Positions 18,167-29,310 of a DNA stretch of 64,000 nt are shown one piece after another. The position numbers were made by a program, and so were the translations under genes. Source of the DNA: an uncultured Marivita sp. (GTDB lineage Bacteria; Pseudomonadota; Alphaproteobacteria; Rhodobacterales; Rhodobacteraceae); NCBI RefSeq assembly GCF_947488135.1, contig NZ_CANKYW010000002.1, positions 310,001-374,000 of the forward strand, in the 5' to 3' direction. Numbering within the stretch: position 1 is the first letter of the stretch; every line of letters starts with the position of its first letter. The notes under the pieces were generated by a model. It was not told the origin of the DNA and made no database searches. It was given only the letters and a program-made list of their open reading frames with translations.

Positions 18167-18182
18167 TGTTTCACGTGAAACA
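18167..18182. other. parS site 1, spanning the mnmG start
   Basis: Perfect 16-bp palindrome TGTTTCACGTGAAACA, the canonical ParB-binding parS sequence. It lies between the SD AAGGAG (18161-18166) and the mnmG coding region and contains the probable GTG start (18175). About 3 kb from the putative oriC and 2.5 kb from parA, the usual origin-proximal placement. Confidence 0.95.
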
Positions 18183-20049
18183 ATTTGATTTCGATGTTAT
18201 CGTTGTCGGTGGTGGTCATGCCGGTTGCGAAGCAGCACATGCGTCGGCACGGCTTGGCGCGAGAACCGCGTTGGTCACGTTGAACGAGGCCGGCATCGGC
18301 GTAATGTCCTGTAATCCCGCGATTGGAGGTCTTGGGAAAGGGCACTTGGTCCGGGAAATCGACGCCTTTGACGGTGTGATGGGTGTGGTTGCAGACAAGG
18401 CTGGCATCCAGTTTCGTTTGTTGAATCGTCGCAAAGGACCCGCCGTTCAGGGACCGCGCGCGCAGGCGGACCGGAAAATTTACCAAAGAGAAATGCTTGC
18501 GGCGACGAAAGCTCAACCCAACCTTGAGATCGTTTTGGGGGAGGTCACTGACCTCGTGGTCAACGGCACCCGAATTGAAGGCGTCAAGATTGATGGTGAT
18601 CAGACCTTATCGGCGAAATCCGTTGTCCTCACAACGGGCACCTTTTTGCGAGGTGTGATCCATATCGGGGACCGGACCATCTCTGGAGGGCGCATGGGTG
18701 AAAAGCCATCCAATGGGTTGGCTCAGACTTTGGCGAAATTCGATTTACCGCTAGGACGACTGAAAACCGGGACTCCCCCTCGCCTTGACGGGCGTACGAT
18801 CAATTGGGCAGGTCTGGACGAACAGCCGGGTGATGATGAGCCGGTCATGTTCTCGTTCCTTTCGAAATCGCCGACCGCACAGCAAGTGTCCTGCGCGATA
18901 ACGCATACGAACGAGAAAACGCATCACATTATCCGGGACAACCTTTCGCGCTCGGCAATGTATGGCGGCCACATCGAAGGCGTTGGTCCAAGGTATTGCC
19001 CGTCAATTGAGGACAAGATCGTTCGTTTTGCCGACAAGACATCCCATCAGATTTTCCTGGAGCCGGAAGGTTTGGATGATCACACGATCTATCCAAATGG
19101 CATCTCCACTTCTCTCCCTGAGGAGGTCCAGATTGAATACGTGCGGTCGATCCAAGGGCTTGAGAATGCGGAAATACTCCAGCCAGGCTACGCGATCGAA
19201 TACGACTATGTTGACCCAAGGGCGCTAAATCTCGATTTGTCGCTCAAATCTCGCGAGGGGCTCTATCTCGCAGGGCAAATCAATGGAACGACAGGTTATG
19301 AAGAGGCGGCTGCACAAGGGCTTGTAGCTGGTTTGAATGCTGCGCGTCGTGCTCAAGACAAAGAGTCGGTCACCTTCAGTCGGGCTGACAGTTATATCGG
19401 CGTGATGATTGATGACCTGACCTCGCGTGGCGTCACGGAACCTTACCGCATGTTCACTTCGCGCGCCGAATATCGACTTTCGTTGCGCGCGGACAATGCT
19501 GACCAGCGGCTCACGCAGAAGGCGATTGATCTTGGATGCGTTTCCGAAGAAAGACGTGCGGCTTTTGAACAAAAGATGAATCGTTTGATACGAGGTAAAA
19601 ACGCTCTGGAGGCTATGATTGTGACATCGGGGCAGCTCATTGATGCAGGTGTTCCTGTGTCGCATGATGGTTCGAAACGATCAGGTTTAGAAGCTTTGGC
19701 AATTGAAACTGTATCGTGGGATGCGTTGATTGATATTTCGCCTGAGCTTGCTGAACTCGAACCGGAGGTCAGAGATCAGCTTTCAAAGGACGCTCTCTAT
19801 GCGAATTACATTGAGAGGCAGAAGAAAGATATCGAGGCGCTTCGTAGAGATGAAGCTCAAGTGATCCCAGAGAATTTCGATTTCGGCAATATCGACGGCT
19901 TGTCGAATGAGTTGAAGCTTAAGTTAACGACCGCCAGGCCTGGGAACATCGCACAAGCGTCGAAGATCGATGGGATGACGCCGTCAGGCTTACTGTTAAT
20001 TTTGTCTAAGCTCAGAAATCATGCGAAATCGGAAAAATTGGTTGGATGA
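18175..20049 (+). CDS. mnmG: tRNA uridine-5-carboxymethylaminomethyl modification enzyme MnmG (GidA)
   Basis: 624 residues from GTG 18175. FAD enzyme that works with MnmE on wobble U34. Seen: [20 protein letters not shown] at the N-terminus, [19 protein letters not shown], and the C-terminal MnmE/tRNA-binding helical domain. Two starts are possible: GTG 18166 (no room for the SD) and GTG 18175, 8 nt after AAGGAG 18161-18166; the second is preferred. The parS palindrome covers this start. The stop overlaps the rsmG ATG (ATGA). Confidence 0.97.
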   Translation: MKQFDFDVIVVGGGHAGCEAAHASARLGARTALVTLNEAGIGVMSCNPAIGGLGKGHLVREIDAFDGVMGVVADKAGIQFRLLNRRKGPAVQGPRAQADRKIYQREMLAATKAQPNLEIVLGEVTDLVVNGTRIEGVKIDGDQTLSAKSVVLTTGTFLRGVIHIGDRTISGGRMGEKPSNGLAQTLAKFDLPLGRLKTGTPPRLDGRTINWAGLDEQPGDDEPVMFSFLSKSPTAQQVSCAITHTNEKTHHIIRDNLSRSAMYGGHIEGVGPRYCPSIEDKIVRFADKTSHQIFLEPEGLDDHTIYPNGISTSLPEEVQIEYVRSIQGLENAEILQPGYAIEYDYVDPRALNLDLSLKSREGLYLAGQINGTTGYEEAAAQGLVAGLNAARRAQDKESVTFSRADSYIGVMIDDLTSRGVTEPYRMFTSRAEYRLSLRADNADQRLTQKAIDLGCVSEERRAAFEQKMNRLIRGKNALEAMIVTSGQLIDAGVPVSHDGSKRSGLEALAIETVSWDALIDISPELAELEPEVRDQLSKDALYANYIERQKKDIEALRRDEAQVIPENFDFGNIDGLSNELKLKLTTARPGNIAQASKIDGMTPSGLLLILSKLRNHAKSEKLVG

Positions 20050-20633
20050 TTGTTTCACGTGAAACATCCGAGCGATTGCGCATTTATTCTGAACTTCTCC
20101 AGAAGTGGTCGCCTAAAATCAATTTGGTATCGCCCACATCACTTCAGGATGCCTGGGAACGTCATTTTGACGATTCTCTTCAGATCGCTTTACTGTGTCC
20201 GAGAAATGCGAAAACGTGGGTCGACATGGGTTCGGGCGGGGGTTTTCCTGGAGCAGTTGTAGCCATCGCGTTGGCGGACAAAGACTTAGAAGTCACTTTG
20301 ATCGAAAGCGACCAACGCAAAGCTGCATTTTTGCGCACTGTTTCACGTGAAACAGAATGCAAGTTTACCGTCATAGCAGAGCGGATCGAAAATGTCAGTC
20401 CGCAAAGTGCAGATGCCGTCAGCGCACGCGCTCTTGCCAATCTGACGGATCTCCTAGGTTTCGCCGAACGGCACATAAATTTGCATGGAACAGCGTTTTT
20501 TCACAAAGGGGCGACTTGGAAATCAGAGGTTAAAGAGGCTGAAAACAAGTGGCGATTCACTTGCGAAACGCATAAAAGTACAACGAACGCTGATGCGGTA
20601 ATTCTGGAAATTGGAGATCTCGCTCGTGTATGA
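20046..20633 (+). CDS. rsmG: 16S rRNA (guanine527-N7)-methyltransferase RsmG (GidB)
   Basis: 195 residues. Methylates G527 of 16S rRNA, a site linked to streptomycin sensitivity. SAM-binding core [19 protein letters not shown], then [17 protein letters not shown] and the motif [12 protein letters not shown]. Coupled to mnmG by ATGA. Two parS palindromes are inside the gene and each is read as Val-Ser-Arg-Glu-Thr. Confidence 0.96.
   Translation: MIVSRETSERLRIYSELLQKWSPKINLVSPTSLQDAWERHFDDSLQIALLCPRNAKTWVDMGSGGGFPGAVVAIALADKDLEVTLIESDQRKAAFLRTVSRETECKFTVIAERIENVSPQSADAVSARALANLTDLLGFAERHINLHGTAFFHKGATWKSEVKEAENKWRFTCETHKSTTNADAVILEIGDLARV
20051..20066. other. parS site 2, in the 5' coding region of rsmG
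   Basis: Perfect TGTTTCACGTGAAACA starting 6 bp into rsmG; read in frame as part of Val-Ser-Arg-Glu-Thr (codons 3-7). Second of three identical palindromes within 2.2 kb, as expected for a ParB loading cluster. Confidence 0.95.
20339..20354. other. parS site 3, in the middle of rsmG
   Basis: Perfect TGTTTCACGTGAAACA, 288 bp from site 2, again coding for Val-Ser-Arg-Glu-Thr in rsmG. Same reading phase as site 2. Confidence 0.95.
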
Positions 20634-21438
20634 TCCGACGCGCCCAGCTGGCCCGAAAATCATTGCGATTGCGAACCAGAAAGGTGGTGTTGGCAAGACG
20701 ACGACCGCGATAAATTTTGCATCTGCATTGGCCGAAATCGGCCAGAACGTGCTGCTTGTCGATCTTGATCCTCAAGGAAACGCCTCGACTGGCCTCGGGA
20801 TCATGCCGGAGGATAGGCACGCGACCACGTATGATCTGCTTTTGGACGACTTCCCGCTGAATGATATCATTTGCAAGACAAGGCAAAAGAACCTGAGCCT
20901 CGTCCCATCCACAACGGACCTGAGTTCCGCCGACATTGAGCTGATCGCCAATGAAAAGCGAAGCTTTTTGTTGCACGATGCGCTTCGGCAAACCGACATG
21001 GATCAGTTTGGCTTCGACTTCGTGCTGATTGATTGTCCGCCATCTTTAAATCTTCTGACCGTCAACGCGATGGTTGCGGCGCATTCGGTATTGGTGCCGT
21101 TGCAAAGCGAATTTTTCGCGCTCGAGGGCTTGAGCCAACTGATGCTCACCATTCGCGAAGTCCGGCAATCGGCCAATCCGAAGCTTCGGATCGAGGGCGT
21201 CGTTCTCACCATGTATGATTCGCGGAACAATCTATCACAGCAGGTCGAGATGGACGCGCGCGATAACCTCGGCGATCTCGTGTTTGATACTGTGATCCCT
21301 AGGAACGTCCGCGTTAGTGAAGCGCCATCCTATGCGATGCCGGTTCTCGAATACGATTCGAACTCAAAAGGCGCCATCGCGTATCGTGCCTTGGCCCGGG
21401 AATTCTTGGGCAAGCACGAAACCATGTCAGCAGCGTAA
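20626..21438 (+). CDS. parA: Chromosome partitioning ATPase ParA
   Basis: 270 residues from GTG 20626. ParA/Soj ATPase that moves ParB-parS complexes apart. Deviant Walker A KGGVGKTTT preceded by IIAIANQ, then VLLVDLDPQGNASTGLG and the Walker B segment FVLIDCPPSLNLLTVNAM. The start is inferred from GGAG at 20613-20616 nine bases upstream; TTG 20611 is an alternative. It overlaps the end of rsmG by 8 bp; parB follows after 9 bp. Confidence 0.95.
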   Translation: MYDPTRPAGPKIIAIANQKGGVGKTTTAINFASALAEIGQNVLLVDLDPQGNASTGLGIMPEDRHATTYDLLLDDFPLNDIICKTRQKNLSLVPSTTDLSSADIELIANEKRSFLLHDALRQTDMDQFGFDFVLIDCPPSLNLLTVNAMVAAHSVLVPLQSEFFALEGLSQLMLTIREVRQSANPKLRIEGVVLTMYDSRNNLSQQVEMDARDNLGDLVFDTVIPRNVRVSEAPSYAMPVLEYDSNSKGAIAYRALAREFLGKHETMSAA

Positions 21439-21447
21439 GGGAAGAGC

Positions 21448-22356
21448 ATGTCCGAGAAAAAAGAACAGCGTCGCGGATTGGGGCGCGGATTGTCCGCCCT
21501 GATGGCAGACATCGAACCCGGTGCGGACACCCAGGCGCAGCAGTCCCGGCGTCCGTCGCGAACTCTGCCAATCGATCAGCTTTTCCCAAATCCGGATCAG
21601 CCGCGGCGCAGATTCGATGCCGAAGCGCTCGAAGACCTTGCGAATTCGATTCGAAGCAAGGGTGTGATCCAGCCTTTGATCGTACGGCAGCGCGGATCAT
21701 CTGATCGAGAATATGAAATCGTGGCTGGCGAACGCCGCTGGCGCGCGGCTCAGGCAGCCGGCGTGCATGAAGTTCCCGTCGTTGTCCGCGATTTCTCGGA
21801 CGAAGACGTCCTTGAAATCGCCATTATCGAAAACATCCAGCGCGCCGATTTGAACCCGATTGAAGAAGCGGCTGGATATGAACAATTGATGTCGCGGTTT
21901 GGGCATACGCAGGAAAAGCTGGCGCAGGCCCTGGGTAAAAGCCGGAGCCATATCGCGAACCTATTGCGGCTTTTGAACTTGCCGGAGGACGTTAAGCAGT
22001 TTGTGACGGACGGTAAACTGTCGGCAGGCCACGCGCGCGCCCTCGTAACGGCCCCGGATCCCATTGCGCTGTCTAATGATATCGTTCGACGGGGTCTGTC
22101 CGTTCGCGAGACAGAAAAACTTGTGAAAGACGCGCTTTCACCAAAAACTCCGACGAGTACCGCTCGGCAAACAAGTTCTGGAGGCGGCACGAAAGACGCC
22201 GATACCAAGGCGCTCGAGGGCGATCTTTCGGCTGCTTTGGGGATGAAGGTGTCGATCAATCATGCCACGGGAAAGGATTCGGGGACTGTAACGATCAGTT
22301 ATGACACCCTCGAAGACCTTGATGCGCTGTGCATGGTTCTGAGCGTGGGGCGATGA
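21448..22356 (+). CDS. parB: Chromosome partitioning protein ParB (CTPase)
   Basis: 302 residues. Binds parS and slides along DNA as a CTP-dependent clamp. Opening RRGLGRGLSALMADI, ParB/Srx domain LFPNPDQPRRRFD, CTP motif VAGERRWRAAQAAG and ENIQRADLNPIEEA, helix-turn-helix around TQEKLAQALGKSRSHIANLLRLL, and the C-terminal dimer domain. Tail to tail with hemW, stops 1 bp apart. Confidence 0.96.
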   Translation: MSEKKEQRRGLGRGLSALMADIEPGADTQAQQSRRPSRTLPIDQLFPNPDQPRRRFDAEALEDLANSIRSKGVIQPLIVRQRGSSDREYEIVAGERRWRAAQAAGVHEVPVVVRDFSDEDVLEIAIIENIQRADLNPIEEAAGYEQLMSRFGHTQEKLAQALGKSRSHIANLLRLLNLPEDVKQFVTDGKLSAGHARALVTAPDPIALSNDIVRRGLSVRETEKLVKDALSPKTPTSTARQTSSGGGTKDADTKALEGDLSAALGMKVSINHATGKDSGTVTISYDTLEDLDALCMVLSVGR

Positions 22357-22357
22357 T

Positions 22358-23503
22358 CTAGCTCTTCACGATTTGAGCGATCAGATGATTGAGCATTGGT
22401 CGGCCTTGGGCAGTTGCTCCAATCCGGCCGTTCTGGGACCAGACAAAGCCATCTTCGAGAAGCCGTTCAAAACGTTGCTGGTCGATAATGTGATCGATGT
22501 CTTCAATATCTAGACCTTCCAGAAGACGCATACCCATTATGAGGCGTTCTTCTGCGATATCTTGCGGCGGAAGCGTCTCACGTATCTTTACGCCAGAACC
22601 TTTTGACACAGCAGACAACCACGCTTCTGGTTGCTTCCAGCACTCCGTCGCACTGCGCTGCCCATCCAGTGTCAGACGTCCATGCGCCCCGGGACCCACG
22701 CCGACATAGTCACCACCGCGCCAATAGATGAGGTTGTGAACGGATTCCGCGCCCGGTCTTGCATGGTTGGACACCTCATAAGAGGGGAGGCCCGCGTTGT
22801 TGCACAGCTGCTGCGTCAGATCGTAGAGGTCCGCGCCGAGATCGTCGGTGGGCAGCCCTTTCAACGAACCTCGTTGAGCGCGATCCCAAAACGCCGTGCC
22901 TTCCTCGATTGTCAGCTGATACAAAGACAAGTGATCGACGGCCATATCCAAAGCCGTGCTTAATTCGACGCGCCAATCTTCGAGCGTCTGGTTCTGGCGG
23001 GCATAGATCAGGTCGAAACTGACCCGGTCAAAAAACGACCGCGCAACTTGGAAAGCGGATTGAGCCTCTTCCACACTGTGCAAGCGACCGAGTTTTCGCA
23101 GATCGGCATTGTTCAGAGCCTGAACGCCAAGCGATATACGGTTGACGCCATGACTTGCATATCCTTCAAAACGATGCGCTTCGACGGAGGTGGGGTTGGC
23201 TTCCAGCGTGATTTCGATGTTGTTCGCGAAATGCCAGACATCACGCGCCGCGTCTATGACCGCCTTGACGGTCTCCGGCTCCATCAGGCTGGGTGTTCCA
23301 CCCCCAAAGAAGATGGAGTTGAGCACCCGACGTCCGGTATCAGCGCCCGCTCTTCGAATTTCCGTCGCTAACGCATCGGCCCACTTCGTTTGATTGACTG
23401 CGGCCCTGACATGGCTGTTGAAATCACAATAGGGGCATTTTGCGGCACAAAACGGCCAGTGGACGTAGAGGCCAAACCCGCGCTCTTGCCAGGGTTCAGC
23501 CAA
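22358..23503 (-). CDS. hemW: Radical SAM heme chaperone HemW
   Basis: 381 residues from TTG 23503. HemN-like radical SAM protein; the family was long named coproporphyrinogen oxidase but HemW members act in heme insertion. [4Fe-4S] motif CAAKCPYC directly after GLYVHWPF, then FFGGGTPSLM. An in-frame ATG at 23581 would add 26 residues lying within rdgB; the TTG is chosen because family N-termini begin just before GFGLYVHWPF and an AGGA lies 4 bases upstream. Third gene of rph-rdgB-hemW. Confidence 0.9.
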   Translation of the reverse strand: MAEPWQERGFGLYVHWPFCAAKCPYCDFNSHVRAAVNQTKWADALATEIRRAGADTGRRVLNSIFFGGGTPSLMEPETVKAVIDAARDVWHFANNIEITLEANPTSVEAHRFEGYASHGVNRISLGVQALNNADLRKLGRLHSVEEAQSAFQVARSFFDRVSFDLIYARQNQTLEDWRVELSTALDMAVDHLSLYQLTIEEGTAFWDRAQRGSLKGLPTDDLGADLYDLTQQLCNNAGLPSYEVSNHARPGAESVHNLIYWRGGDYVGVGPGAHGRLTLDGQRSATECWKQPEAWLSAVSKGSGVKIRETLPPQDIAEERLIMGMRLLEGLDIEDIDHIIDQQRFERLLEDGFVWSQNGRIGATAQGRPMLNHLIAQIVKS

Positions 23504-24107
23504 AGCATCCTGCCACGAATTTGCGGAACGCGTCGGCGCGGTGGCTGATGCGGTTCTTTTCCCATCGGTCCATTTCGCCAAACGTCATGTCATACCCGTC
23601 GGGCTGAAAGACCGGATCATAGCCGTGGCCTTGATCGCCCCGCATGGGCCAAACGATCTGACCTTCCATTTTTCCCGGAAAAACCTCGTCATGTCCGTCA
23701 GGCCAGGCGAGCACAAGCGTACAGCAGAAGCGGCCCGTCCAAGGCGGTTCCACGCCGGACTCAAGTATCGCGTTATAGGCCTTTTCCATTGCCATGACAA
23801 AGTCGCGACCCATCTCTGTTTCTGCCCAATCTGCGGTGTATACGCCCGGAGCGCCATTCAGCGCGTCGATCTCAAGCCCGCTGTCATCGGACAGGGCAGG
23901 CAATCCGGTTGCCTTGGCCGCGGCATGCGCCTTAAGGCGCGCGTTCTCGACAAAGGTGGTTCCGTCCTCAATAGGTTCAGGCAGGTTCATCTCGGCCGCG
24001 CCCACGACCGAGACCCCGTAGTCCTTCAGAAGGTCGGCGATCTCTTCAAGCTTTCCCTGATTGTGGGTCGCCACGAGAAGCCGGTCACCTTCGAACTTGC
24101 GTGTCAT
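23496..24107 (-). CDS. rdgB: RdgB/HAM1 family non-canonical purine NTP pyrophosphatase
   Basis: 203 residues. Hydrolyses ITP, XTP and dITP to keep them out of nucleic acids. Seen: [43 protein letters not shown] and [21 protein letters not shown] 24107 overlaps the rph stop by four bases. Confidence 0.96.
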   Translation of the reverse strand: MTRKFEGDRLLVATHNQGKLEEIADLLKDYGVSVVGAAEMNLPEPIEDGTTFVENARLKAHAAAKATGLPALSDDSGLEIDALNGAPGVYTADWAETEMGRDFVMAMEKAYNAILESGVEPPWTGRFCCTLVLAWPDGHDEVFPGKMEGQIVWPMRGDQGHGYDPVFQPDGYDMTFGEMDRWEKNRISHRADAFRKFVAGCFG

Positions 24108-24817
24108 TCCGCTGCCTTGAGTTGAAGCGCGACGAGTTCCTGGACGCCTGCGTCGGCGAGATCGAGAAGCTGACCCATTTGATCGCGGGAGAACGTTGAC
24201 CCTTCCGCAGACATCTGAATCTCGATCAACTGACCGTCGCCGCGCATGATGAAATTGCCATCAACGCCAGCTTCGGAATCCTCGGGATAATCAAGATCAA
24301 GCACGGCCTGGCCAGCATAGACACCGCAACTGACAGCGGCGACCGGAGAGATGAGCGGATCGCTTGTCATTTCACCGGTTTTCATCAGCTTGTTCACCGC
24401 AAGTCGCAAAGCGACCCAACCCCCTGTAATAGAAGCACATCGCGTGCCGCCGTCCGCCTGGATGACATCGCAATCCACGGTGATCTGACGTTCCCCCAAG
24501 GCCACGCGATCGACGCCCGCGCGCAGGCTGCGGCCGATCAATCTCTGGATTTCGACCGTCCGGCCCTGTTGCTTGCCGGCCGAGCTTTCGCGGCGCATCC
24601 GGCTGGTGGTCGACCGCGGCAGCATGCCGTACTCTGCGGTGACCCAACCTAGCCCGGATCCCTTGATGAAGGGAGGAACCCGATCTTCGATCGTGGCCGT
24701 GCAAAGCACGTGGGTGTCGCCCATCCGGATCATGCATGATCCCTCTGCGTGCTTGCTGATCCCGGTTTCGATTGAAACCGCGCGCATTTCGCTTAATTTC
24801 CGTCCTGACGGTCTCAT
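24104..24817 (-). CDS. rph: Ribonuclease PH
   Basis: 237 residues from ATG 24817. Phosphorolytic 3' exoribonuclease in tRNA maturation. [19 protein letters not shown] opening, the arginine-rich [25 protein letters not shown] phosphate/RNA site (split here by reading), and [19 protein letters not shown]. In-frame sequence upstream of 24817 is rejected. Divergent from hrcA across 106 bp; heads rph-rdgB-hemW. Confidence 0.96.
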   Translation of the reverse strand: MRPSGRKLSEMRAVSIETGISKHAEGSCMIRMGDTHVLCTATIEDRVPPFIKGSGLGWVTAEYGMLPRSTTSRMRRESSAGKQQGRTVEIQRLIGRSLRAGVDRVALGERQITVDCDVIQADGGTRCASITGGWVALRLAVNKLMKTGEMTSDPLISPVAAVSCGVYAGQAVLDLDYPEDSEAGVDGNFIMRGDGQLIEIQMSAEGSTFSRDQMGQLLDLADAGVQELVALQLKAAE

Positions 24818-24923
24818 GGTATGTCCCTTTGATTGCCGTGTACGGATACAGGCAGGCTTTCCGGTTTCGCAAGCCAATAGTCTGTCATACCAGTGACAGT
24901 CATCAGCGGTACGAGGTGAGTGA

Positions 24924-25994
24924 TTGAGCGACGGATCAAAACTTCTGGATGAATTGAACGACCGCTCGCGGGAGGTATTCCGCAAAGTGGTCGAAGGATA
25001 CCTGTCGAGCGGTGAGCCGGTCGGGTCGCGTACCCTGACGCGTACGCTCGACGAAAAGGTCTCAGCTGCGACCATCCGGAACGTGATGCAGGATCTCGAA
25101 TTCCTCGGATTGTTGGATAGCCCCCACATCAGCGCCGGACGCGTTCCGACACAGCTTGGGCTTCGCATGTTCGTTGATGGGTTGCTCGAGGTCAGGGATC
25201 TTGATCAGGACGACCGGCAAAAGATCGACGCGACCGTGACCAGCAACAGTCAGGATGTCGGAACGATTTTGGATCGCGTCGGATCGGCCTTGTCCGGTGT
25301 CACGCACGGGGCATCACTTGTCCTGACGCCAAAGCATGAAGCGGCGATCAAGCATATTGAGTTTCTGCCGGTGGGTGGCGATCAAGCCCTGGTGGTTCTC
25401 GTGTTCGCGGACGGCCATGTCGAGAATCGCCTCTTTACTCCGCCGCCCGGACAGACCCCGAGTTCCATGCGCGAGGCGGCGAATTTCCTGAACGCGCTTG
25501 TCGAAGGCAAGACGCTGTCGGACCTGCGGCGCACCATCAAGGACGACATCTCACGCAAGCGCCGTGAGCTCGATGCTCTGGCGGCGATCCTCGTGGAACA
25601 AGGGCTCGCGATCTGGGATGACAGCGCGGATATGTCAGGGCGGCTGATCGTGCGGGGACGGTCCAACCTGCTTGCCGAAGACACCCATGCCGAAGAGCTC
25701 GACCGAATCCGTGAGTTGTTCGACGATCTGGAACGAAAGCGGGACATCGCCGAATTCTTGGAACTGACGGAACAAGGCGACGGTGTGCGCATTTTTATCG
25801 GTTCAGAGAACAAACTTTTCTCACTTTCGGGTTCCTCTTTGGTGGTCTCTCCATATATGAACGCTGATCGTAAAATTATCGGTGCGGTCGGGGTCATTGG
25901 CCCAACGCGTCTGAATTATGGACGGATCGTACCGATTGTGGACTACACAGCGCAGCTCGTCGGGAAACTTCTCGGCGACCGCAACCAAGGGTAA
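24924..25994 (+). CDS. hrcA: Heat-inducible transcription repressor HrcA
   Basis: 356 residues. HrcA binds CIRCE elements and represses groESL-type chaperone operons. N-terminal winged helix [31 protein letters not shown]-type region (residues about 45-75), GAF-like middle and dimer domain. Starts at TTG 24924 with a good SD GAGGTGAG at 24913-24920. grpE begins 4 bp after its stop. No CIRCE (TTAGCACTC-N9-GAGTGCTAA) was seen upstream. Confidence 0.95.
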   Translation: MSDGSKLLDELNDRSREVFRKVVEGYLSSGEPVGSRTLTRTLDEKVSAATIRNVMQDLEFLGLLDSPHISAGRVPTQLGLRMFVDGLLEVRDLDQDDRQKIDATVTSNSQDVGTILDRVGSALSGVTHGASLVLTPKHEAAIKHIEFLPVGGDQALVVLVFADGHVENRLFTPPPGQTPSSMREAANFLNALVEGKTLSDLRRTIKDDISRKRRELDALAAILVEQGLAIWDDSADMSGRLIVRGRSNLLAEDTHAEELDRIRELFDDLERKRDIAEFLELTEQGDGVRIFIGSENKLFSLSGSSLVVSPYMNADRKIIGAVGVIGPTRLNYGRIVPIVDYTAQLVGKLLGDRNQG

Positions 25995-25998
25995 CGAC

Positions 25999-26565
25999 AT
26001 GGCCGAAACGGATCACACGAAGGATTTTCTCGACAGCCTGGCTGAGGCCGAGGCAGAGGAAAACGAAGCGTTGGAGGAAGAAATCAGCGACGAGGTCGCT
26101 GAGATCGACGCCCTGCGCGCAGAGCGGGATGATCTGAAAGACAAATTCATGCGGGCGCTGGCGGATGCCGAGAACGCGCGCAAGCGGTCCGACAAGGATC
26201 GGCGCGAGGCCCAGCAATACGGCGGCTCACGTTTGGCGCGCGATCTGCTTCCCGTGTACGACAACCTCCAACGCGCGCTTGATGCTATCCCCGAAGATCA
26301 GCGCGAGGCGTCTAAGGCCTTCATCGAAGGTGTCGAGCTGACAATGCGCGAATTGCTCAACGTATTCAGCAAGCACGGCGTCACCGCGATTCGGCCCGAG
26401 GTGGGCGACAAGTTCGATCCGCAGCACCACGAAGCGATGTTCGAAGCCCCTGTGCCCGGCACGACCGCGGGCGAGATCATTCAGGTGTCGACCGAGGGTT
26501 TCATGTTGTACGACCGCTTGCTGCGTCCGGCGCAGGTCGGCGTAAGCTCGATGCCGAAATCCTAA
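25999..26565 (+). CDS. grpE: Nucleotide exchange factor GrpE
   Basis: 188 residues from ATG 25999. Promotes ADP release from DnaK. Acidic N-terminus ([18 protein letters not shown]), a long coiled coil, then the beta-domain signature around [22 protein letters not shown] and [21 protein letters not shown]. Directly follows hrcA, a common heat-shock pairing. Its end overlaps the mutS stop by four bases; dnaKJ is not in the window. Confidence 0.97.
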   Translation: MAETDHTKDFLDSLAEAEAEENEALEEEISDEVAEIDALRAERDDLKDKFMRALADAENARKRSDKDRREAQQYGGSRLARDLLPVYDNLQRALDAIPEDQREASKAFIEGVELTMRELLNVFSKHGVTAIRPEVGDKFDPQHHEAMFEAPVPGTTAGEIIQVSTEGFMLYDRLLRPAQVGVSSMPKS

Positions 26566-29255
26566 GTGTCGGCATCTGTAATCATTGCTTTAAGCTGATA
26601 CAGAGCCTGTAACGCCTCAATCGGCGTCATTTCATCGGGGTGCAGGTCTTTGACCTGCGCCTCGATTTTGCTTTCGGTGGCAGGTTTCGTCGGTTGCGGT
26701 GACTGTGCGACCGCCGAAAACAGCGGCAGATCGTCGATCAAGGCCTTCGGCGAGGTGTTTTCACGTTCGCCCTTTTCCAATGCGTCCAGAACGGACCGCG
26801 CGCGGGTGATGACGGCCGGGGGTAATCCGGCGAGTTGTGCGACTTGCACACCGTAAGACCGATCCGCCGCGCCATTGCGGACCTCGTGCAGGAAGATCAC
26901 GTCGCCCTCCCATTCCCGCACGGCCACTGTCGCGTTCTTGACCCCGTCCAGAGACGACGCCAGCGCGGTGAGTTCGTGGTAATGCGTCGCAAAAAGCGCG
27001 CGGACCTTGTTCACTTGCTGAAGATGCTCGAGTGTTGCCCACGCGATCGACAATCCATCATAGGTTGCCGTTCCGCGCCCGATTTCATCCAGGATCACCA
27101 ACGCGCGGTCGTCGGCCTGATTGAGGATTGCAGCGGTTTCCACCATCTCGACCATGAACGTGGATCGGCCCCGCGCCAGATCATCGGATGCGCCGACCCG
27201 GCTGAAGATCTGGCTAACCAGACCGATATGCGCTGACTTCGCCGGCACATACGAACCGATCTGAGCCAAAAGCGCGATCAGCGCGTTCTGGCGAAGGTAG
27301 GTTGACTTACCCGCCATGTTCGGGCCGGTCAGAAGCGTGATCGCGGCGCGTTCGGTCTCTGCCGAAAGGTTGCAATCATTGGCGACGAACCTTGTATCAC
27401 CCTGTGTCCTGAGCGACCTTTCGACAACGGGATGGCGCCCGCCTTCAATCTCGAACGCGCGGCTGTCATCGACGGTCGGGCGACACCAATCCAGATCGGT
27501 CGCGAGATCGGCCAAAGCTGTTGCCAGATCAAGTTCTGCCAAACCGCTCGCCAGTGCATTCAGGGCTGGCTGATGATCAAGAATTGCTTGACGCAGCACG
27601 GAATAGAGCCGCTTTTCGATGTCGATGGCTTCGGACCCCGCGTTCATGATGCGTCGCTCGAGCTCGGATAGTTCGACCGTGGTAAAGCGGATCTGGTTTG
27701 CAGTCGTCTGACGGTGGATGAAGGATTCGTTGAGTGGCGGGGCCATCATCTTTTGGGCATGAGTCGATGTCGTTTCGATGAAGTAGCCCAGTACATTGTT
27801 GTGCTTGATCTTCAGCGAAGACACACCAGCCATTTCGGAATACTGGGCCTGAAGACCGGCGATGACCCCGCGCCCTTCGTCACGTAGTTTGCGCGCTTCG
27901 TCGAGTTCTTCGTCATATCCAGGTGCGATAAACCCGCCGTCCCGCGCAAGAAGTGGAGGTTCGGCAATAAGCGCCTCATCAAGAAGCGTCATCACATCAT
28001 CATGGCCCTTACATGCTTCCAAGGCTTGTCGGAGGATATCTGGCAGCTCTTGTGTCTCTAATGTCGCCGAAATGGCCTCTGCCTGACCCAGCGCGTTCCG
28101 GATCGCCGCCATATCCCGTGGCCCACCACGATCAAGGCCCAACCGCGACAGCGCGCGGTCCAAATCGGGCACCCGCTTGAGGGCATCACGAACCTCGGAA
28201 GCTACGGACGGCGTGGAAATCGCCCATGTGATGGCGTCTTGGCGGCTGCGGATCACAGCCAAGTCGCGCGAAGGGGTCGACAGCCTACGCTCAAGCAGCC
28301 GCGCACCGCTGGCCGTTGCGGTCCGGTCGATCACCGATAAAAGCGATCCAGAGCGGCCGCCTTGCAGAGAATGGGTCAATTCTAGGTTTCGGCGCGTCGC
28401 GGCGTCGATATGCATCGAATTGCCCAGCTTTTCCTGCTGTGGCGGACGAAGAAGGGGCAGACGACCCTTCTGTGTCAGATCAAGATATTCGATCAACGCG
28501 CCCATGGCCGAAAGCTCGGGGCGGGAGAACTGACCATACGCATCGAGAGAGGACACTCCGAACTGTTCCTTCAATCGTGCTTGTGCCCCGGTCGAATCGA
28601 AACTGGATTTTCCGAGCCAGGTTGGCTCCAATCCCAGATCATCCAGGACATTCGATACTGCGCTCTCGGTGCCTTCTGCCATCAGGATTTCGGCGGGCGA
28701 CAGTTGGGCGAGTTCGGGTCCAACCCGTGCCAAAGACAGCGGCAGGACGTGCAGCGCCCCGGTTGAAATATCTGTCCAGGCGAGCGCCCATTCGTCTCTG
28801 ACACAGGCCAAAGCCGCCAGAAAGTTGTGGCGGCGCGCCTCGAGCAGGGTCTCCTCGGTCAACGTACCGGGTGTAACCAACCGCACCACATCGCGTTTGA
28901 CGACCGACTTCGATCCCCGTTTCTTTGCTTCGGCCGGGCTTTCCATTTGTTCGCACACCGCGACACGGAATCCCTTGCGAATGAGGGTCAGCAGATACCC
29001 CTCTGCGGCATGCACCGGGACGCCGCACATCGGAATGTCGTCACCATCGTGTTTGCCGCGTTTGGTGAGCGCGATGTCCAGAGCCTCGGACGCTGCGACA
29101 GCATCGTCAAAGAACAATTCGTAAAAATCACCCATGCGATAGAACAACAAAGCATCCGCATACTGGGATTTTATTTCCAGATATTGCGCCATCATGGGTG
29201 TGACGGGTGATTTATTCGCGTTCACAAGCTTCCCCTCGGTGCTTTGGCGTGACAT
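26562..29255 (-). CDS. mutS: DNA mismatch repair protein MutS
   Basis: 897 residues. Mismatch-binding ATPase. N-terminal mismatch motif [15 protein letters not shown] (Phe-x-Glu wedge), connector and lever domains, and the ATPase with [27 protein letters not shown] and the helix-turn-helix region. Start taken at ATG 29255; GTG 29222 is a possible later start and homologues commonly begin just before [11 protein letters not shown]. Confidence 0.96.
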   Translation of the reverse strand: MSRQSTEGKLVNANKSPVTPMMAQYLEIKSQYADALLFYRMGDFYELFFDDAVAASEALDIALTKRGKHDGDDIPMCGVPVHAAEGYLLTLIRKGFRVAVCEQMESPAEAKKRGSKSVVKRDVVRLVTPGTLTEETLLEARRHNFLAALACVRDEWALAWTDISTGALHVLPLSLARVGPELAQLSPAEILMAEGTESAVSNVLDDLGLEPTWLGKSSFDSTGAQARLKEQFGVSSLDAYGQFSRPELSAMGALIEYLDLTQKGRLPLLRPPQQEKLGNSMHIDAATRRNLELTHSLQGGRSGSLLSVIDRTATASGARLLERRLSTPSRDLAVIRSRQDAITWAISTPSVASEVRDALKRVPDLDRALSRLGLDRGGPRDMAAIRNALGQAEAISATLETQELPDILRQALEACKGHDDVMTLLDEALIAEPPLLARDGGFIAPGYDEELDEARKLRDEGRGVIAGLQAQYSEMAGVSSLKIKHNNVLGYFIETTSTHAQKMMAPPLNESFIHRQTTANQIRFTTVELSELERRIMNAGSEAIDIEKRLYSVLRQAILDHQPALNALASGLAELDLATALADLATDLDWCRPTVDDSRAFEIEGGRHPVVERSLRTQGDTRFVANDCNLSAETERAAITLLTGPNMAGKSTYLRQNALIALLAQIGSYVPAKSAHIGLVSQIFSRVGASDDLARGRSTFMVEMVETAAILNQADDRALVILDEIGRGTATYDGLSIAWATLEHLQQVNKVRALFATHYHELTALASSLDGVKNATVAVREWEGDVIFLHEVRNGAADRSYGVQVAQLAGLPPAVITRARSVLDALEKGERENTSPKALIDDLPLFSAVAQSPQPTKPATESKIEAQVKDLHPDEMTPIEALQALYQLKAMITDADT

Positions 29256-29310
29256 TAAGGCGACCGACCCGGGTGGAAAACCCGATTTTGACCAATGAGG
29301 CCTCTACCGC

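Noticed and set aside
24818-24923. CIRCE element upstream of hrcA
   Set aside because: No TTAGCACTC-N9-GAGTGCTAA or close match seen in the 106-bp gap.
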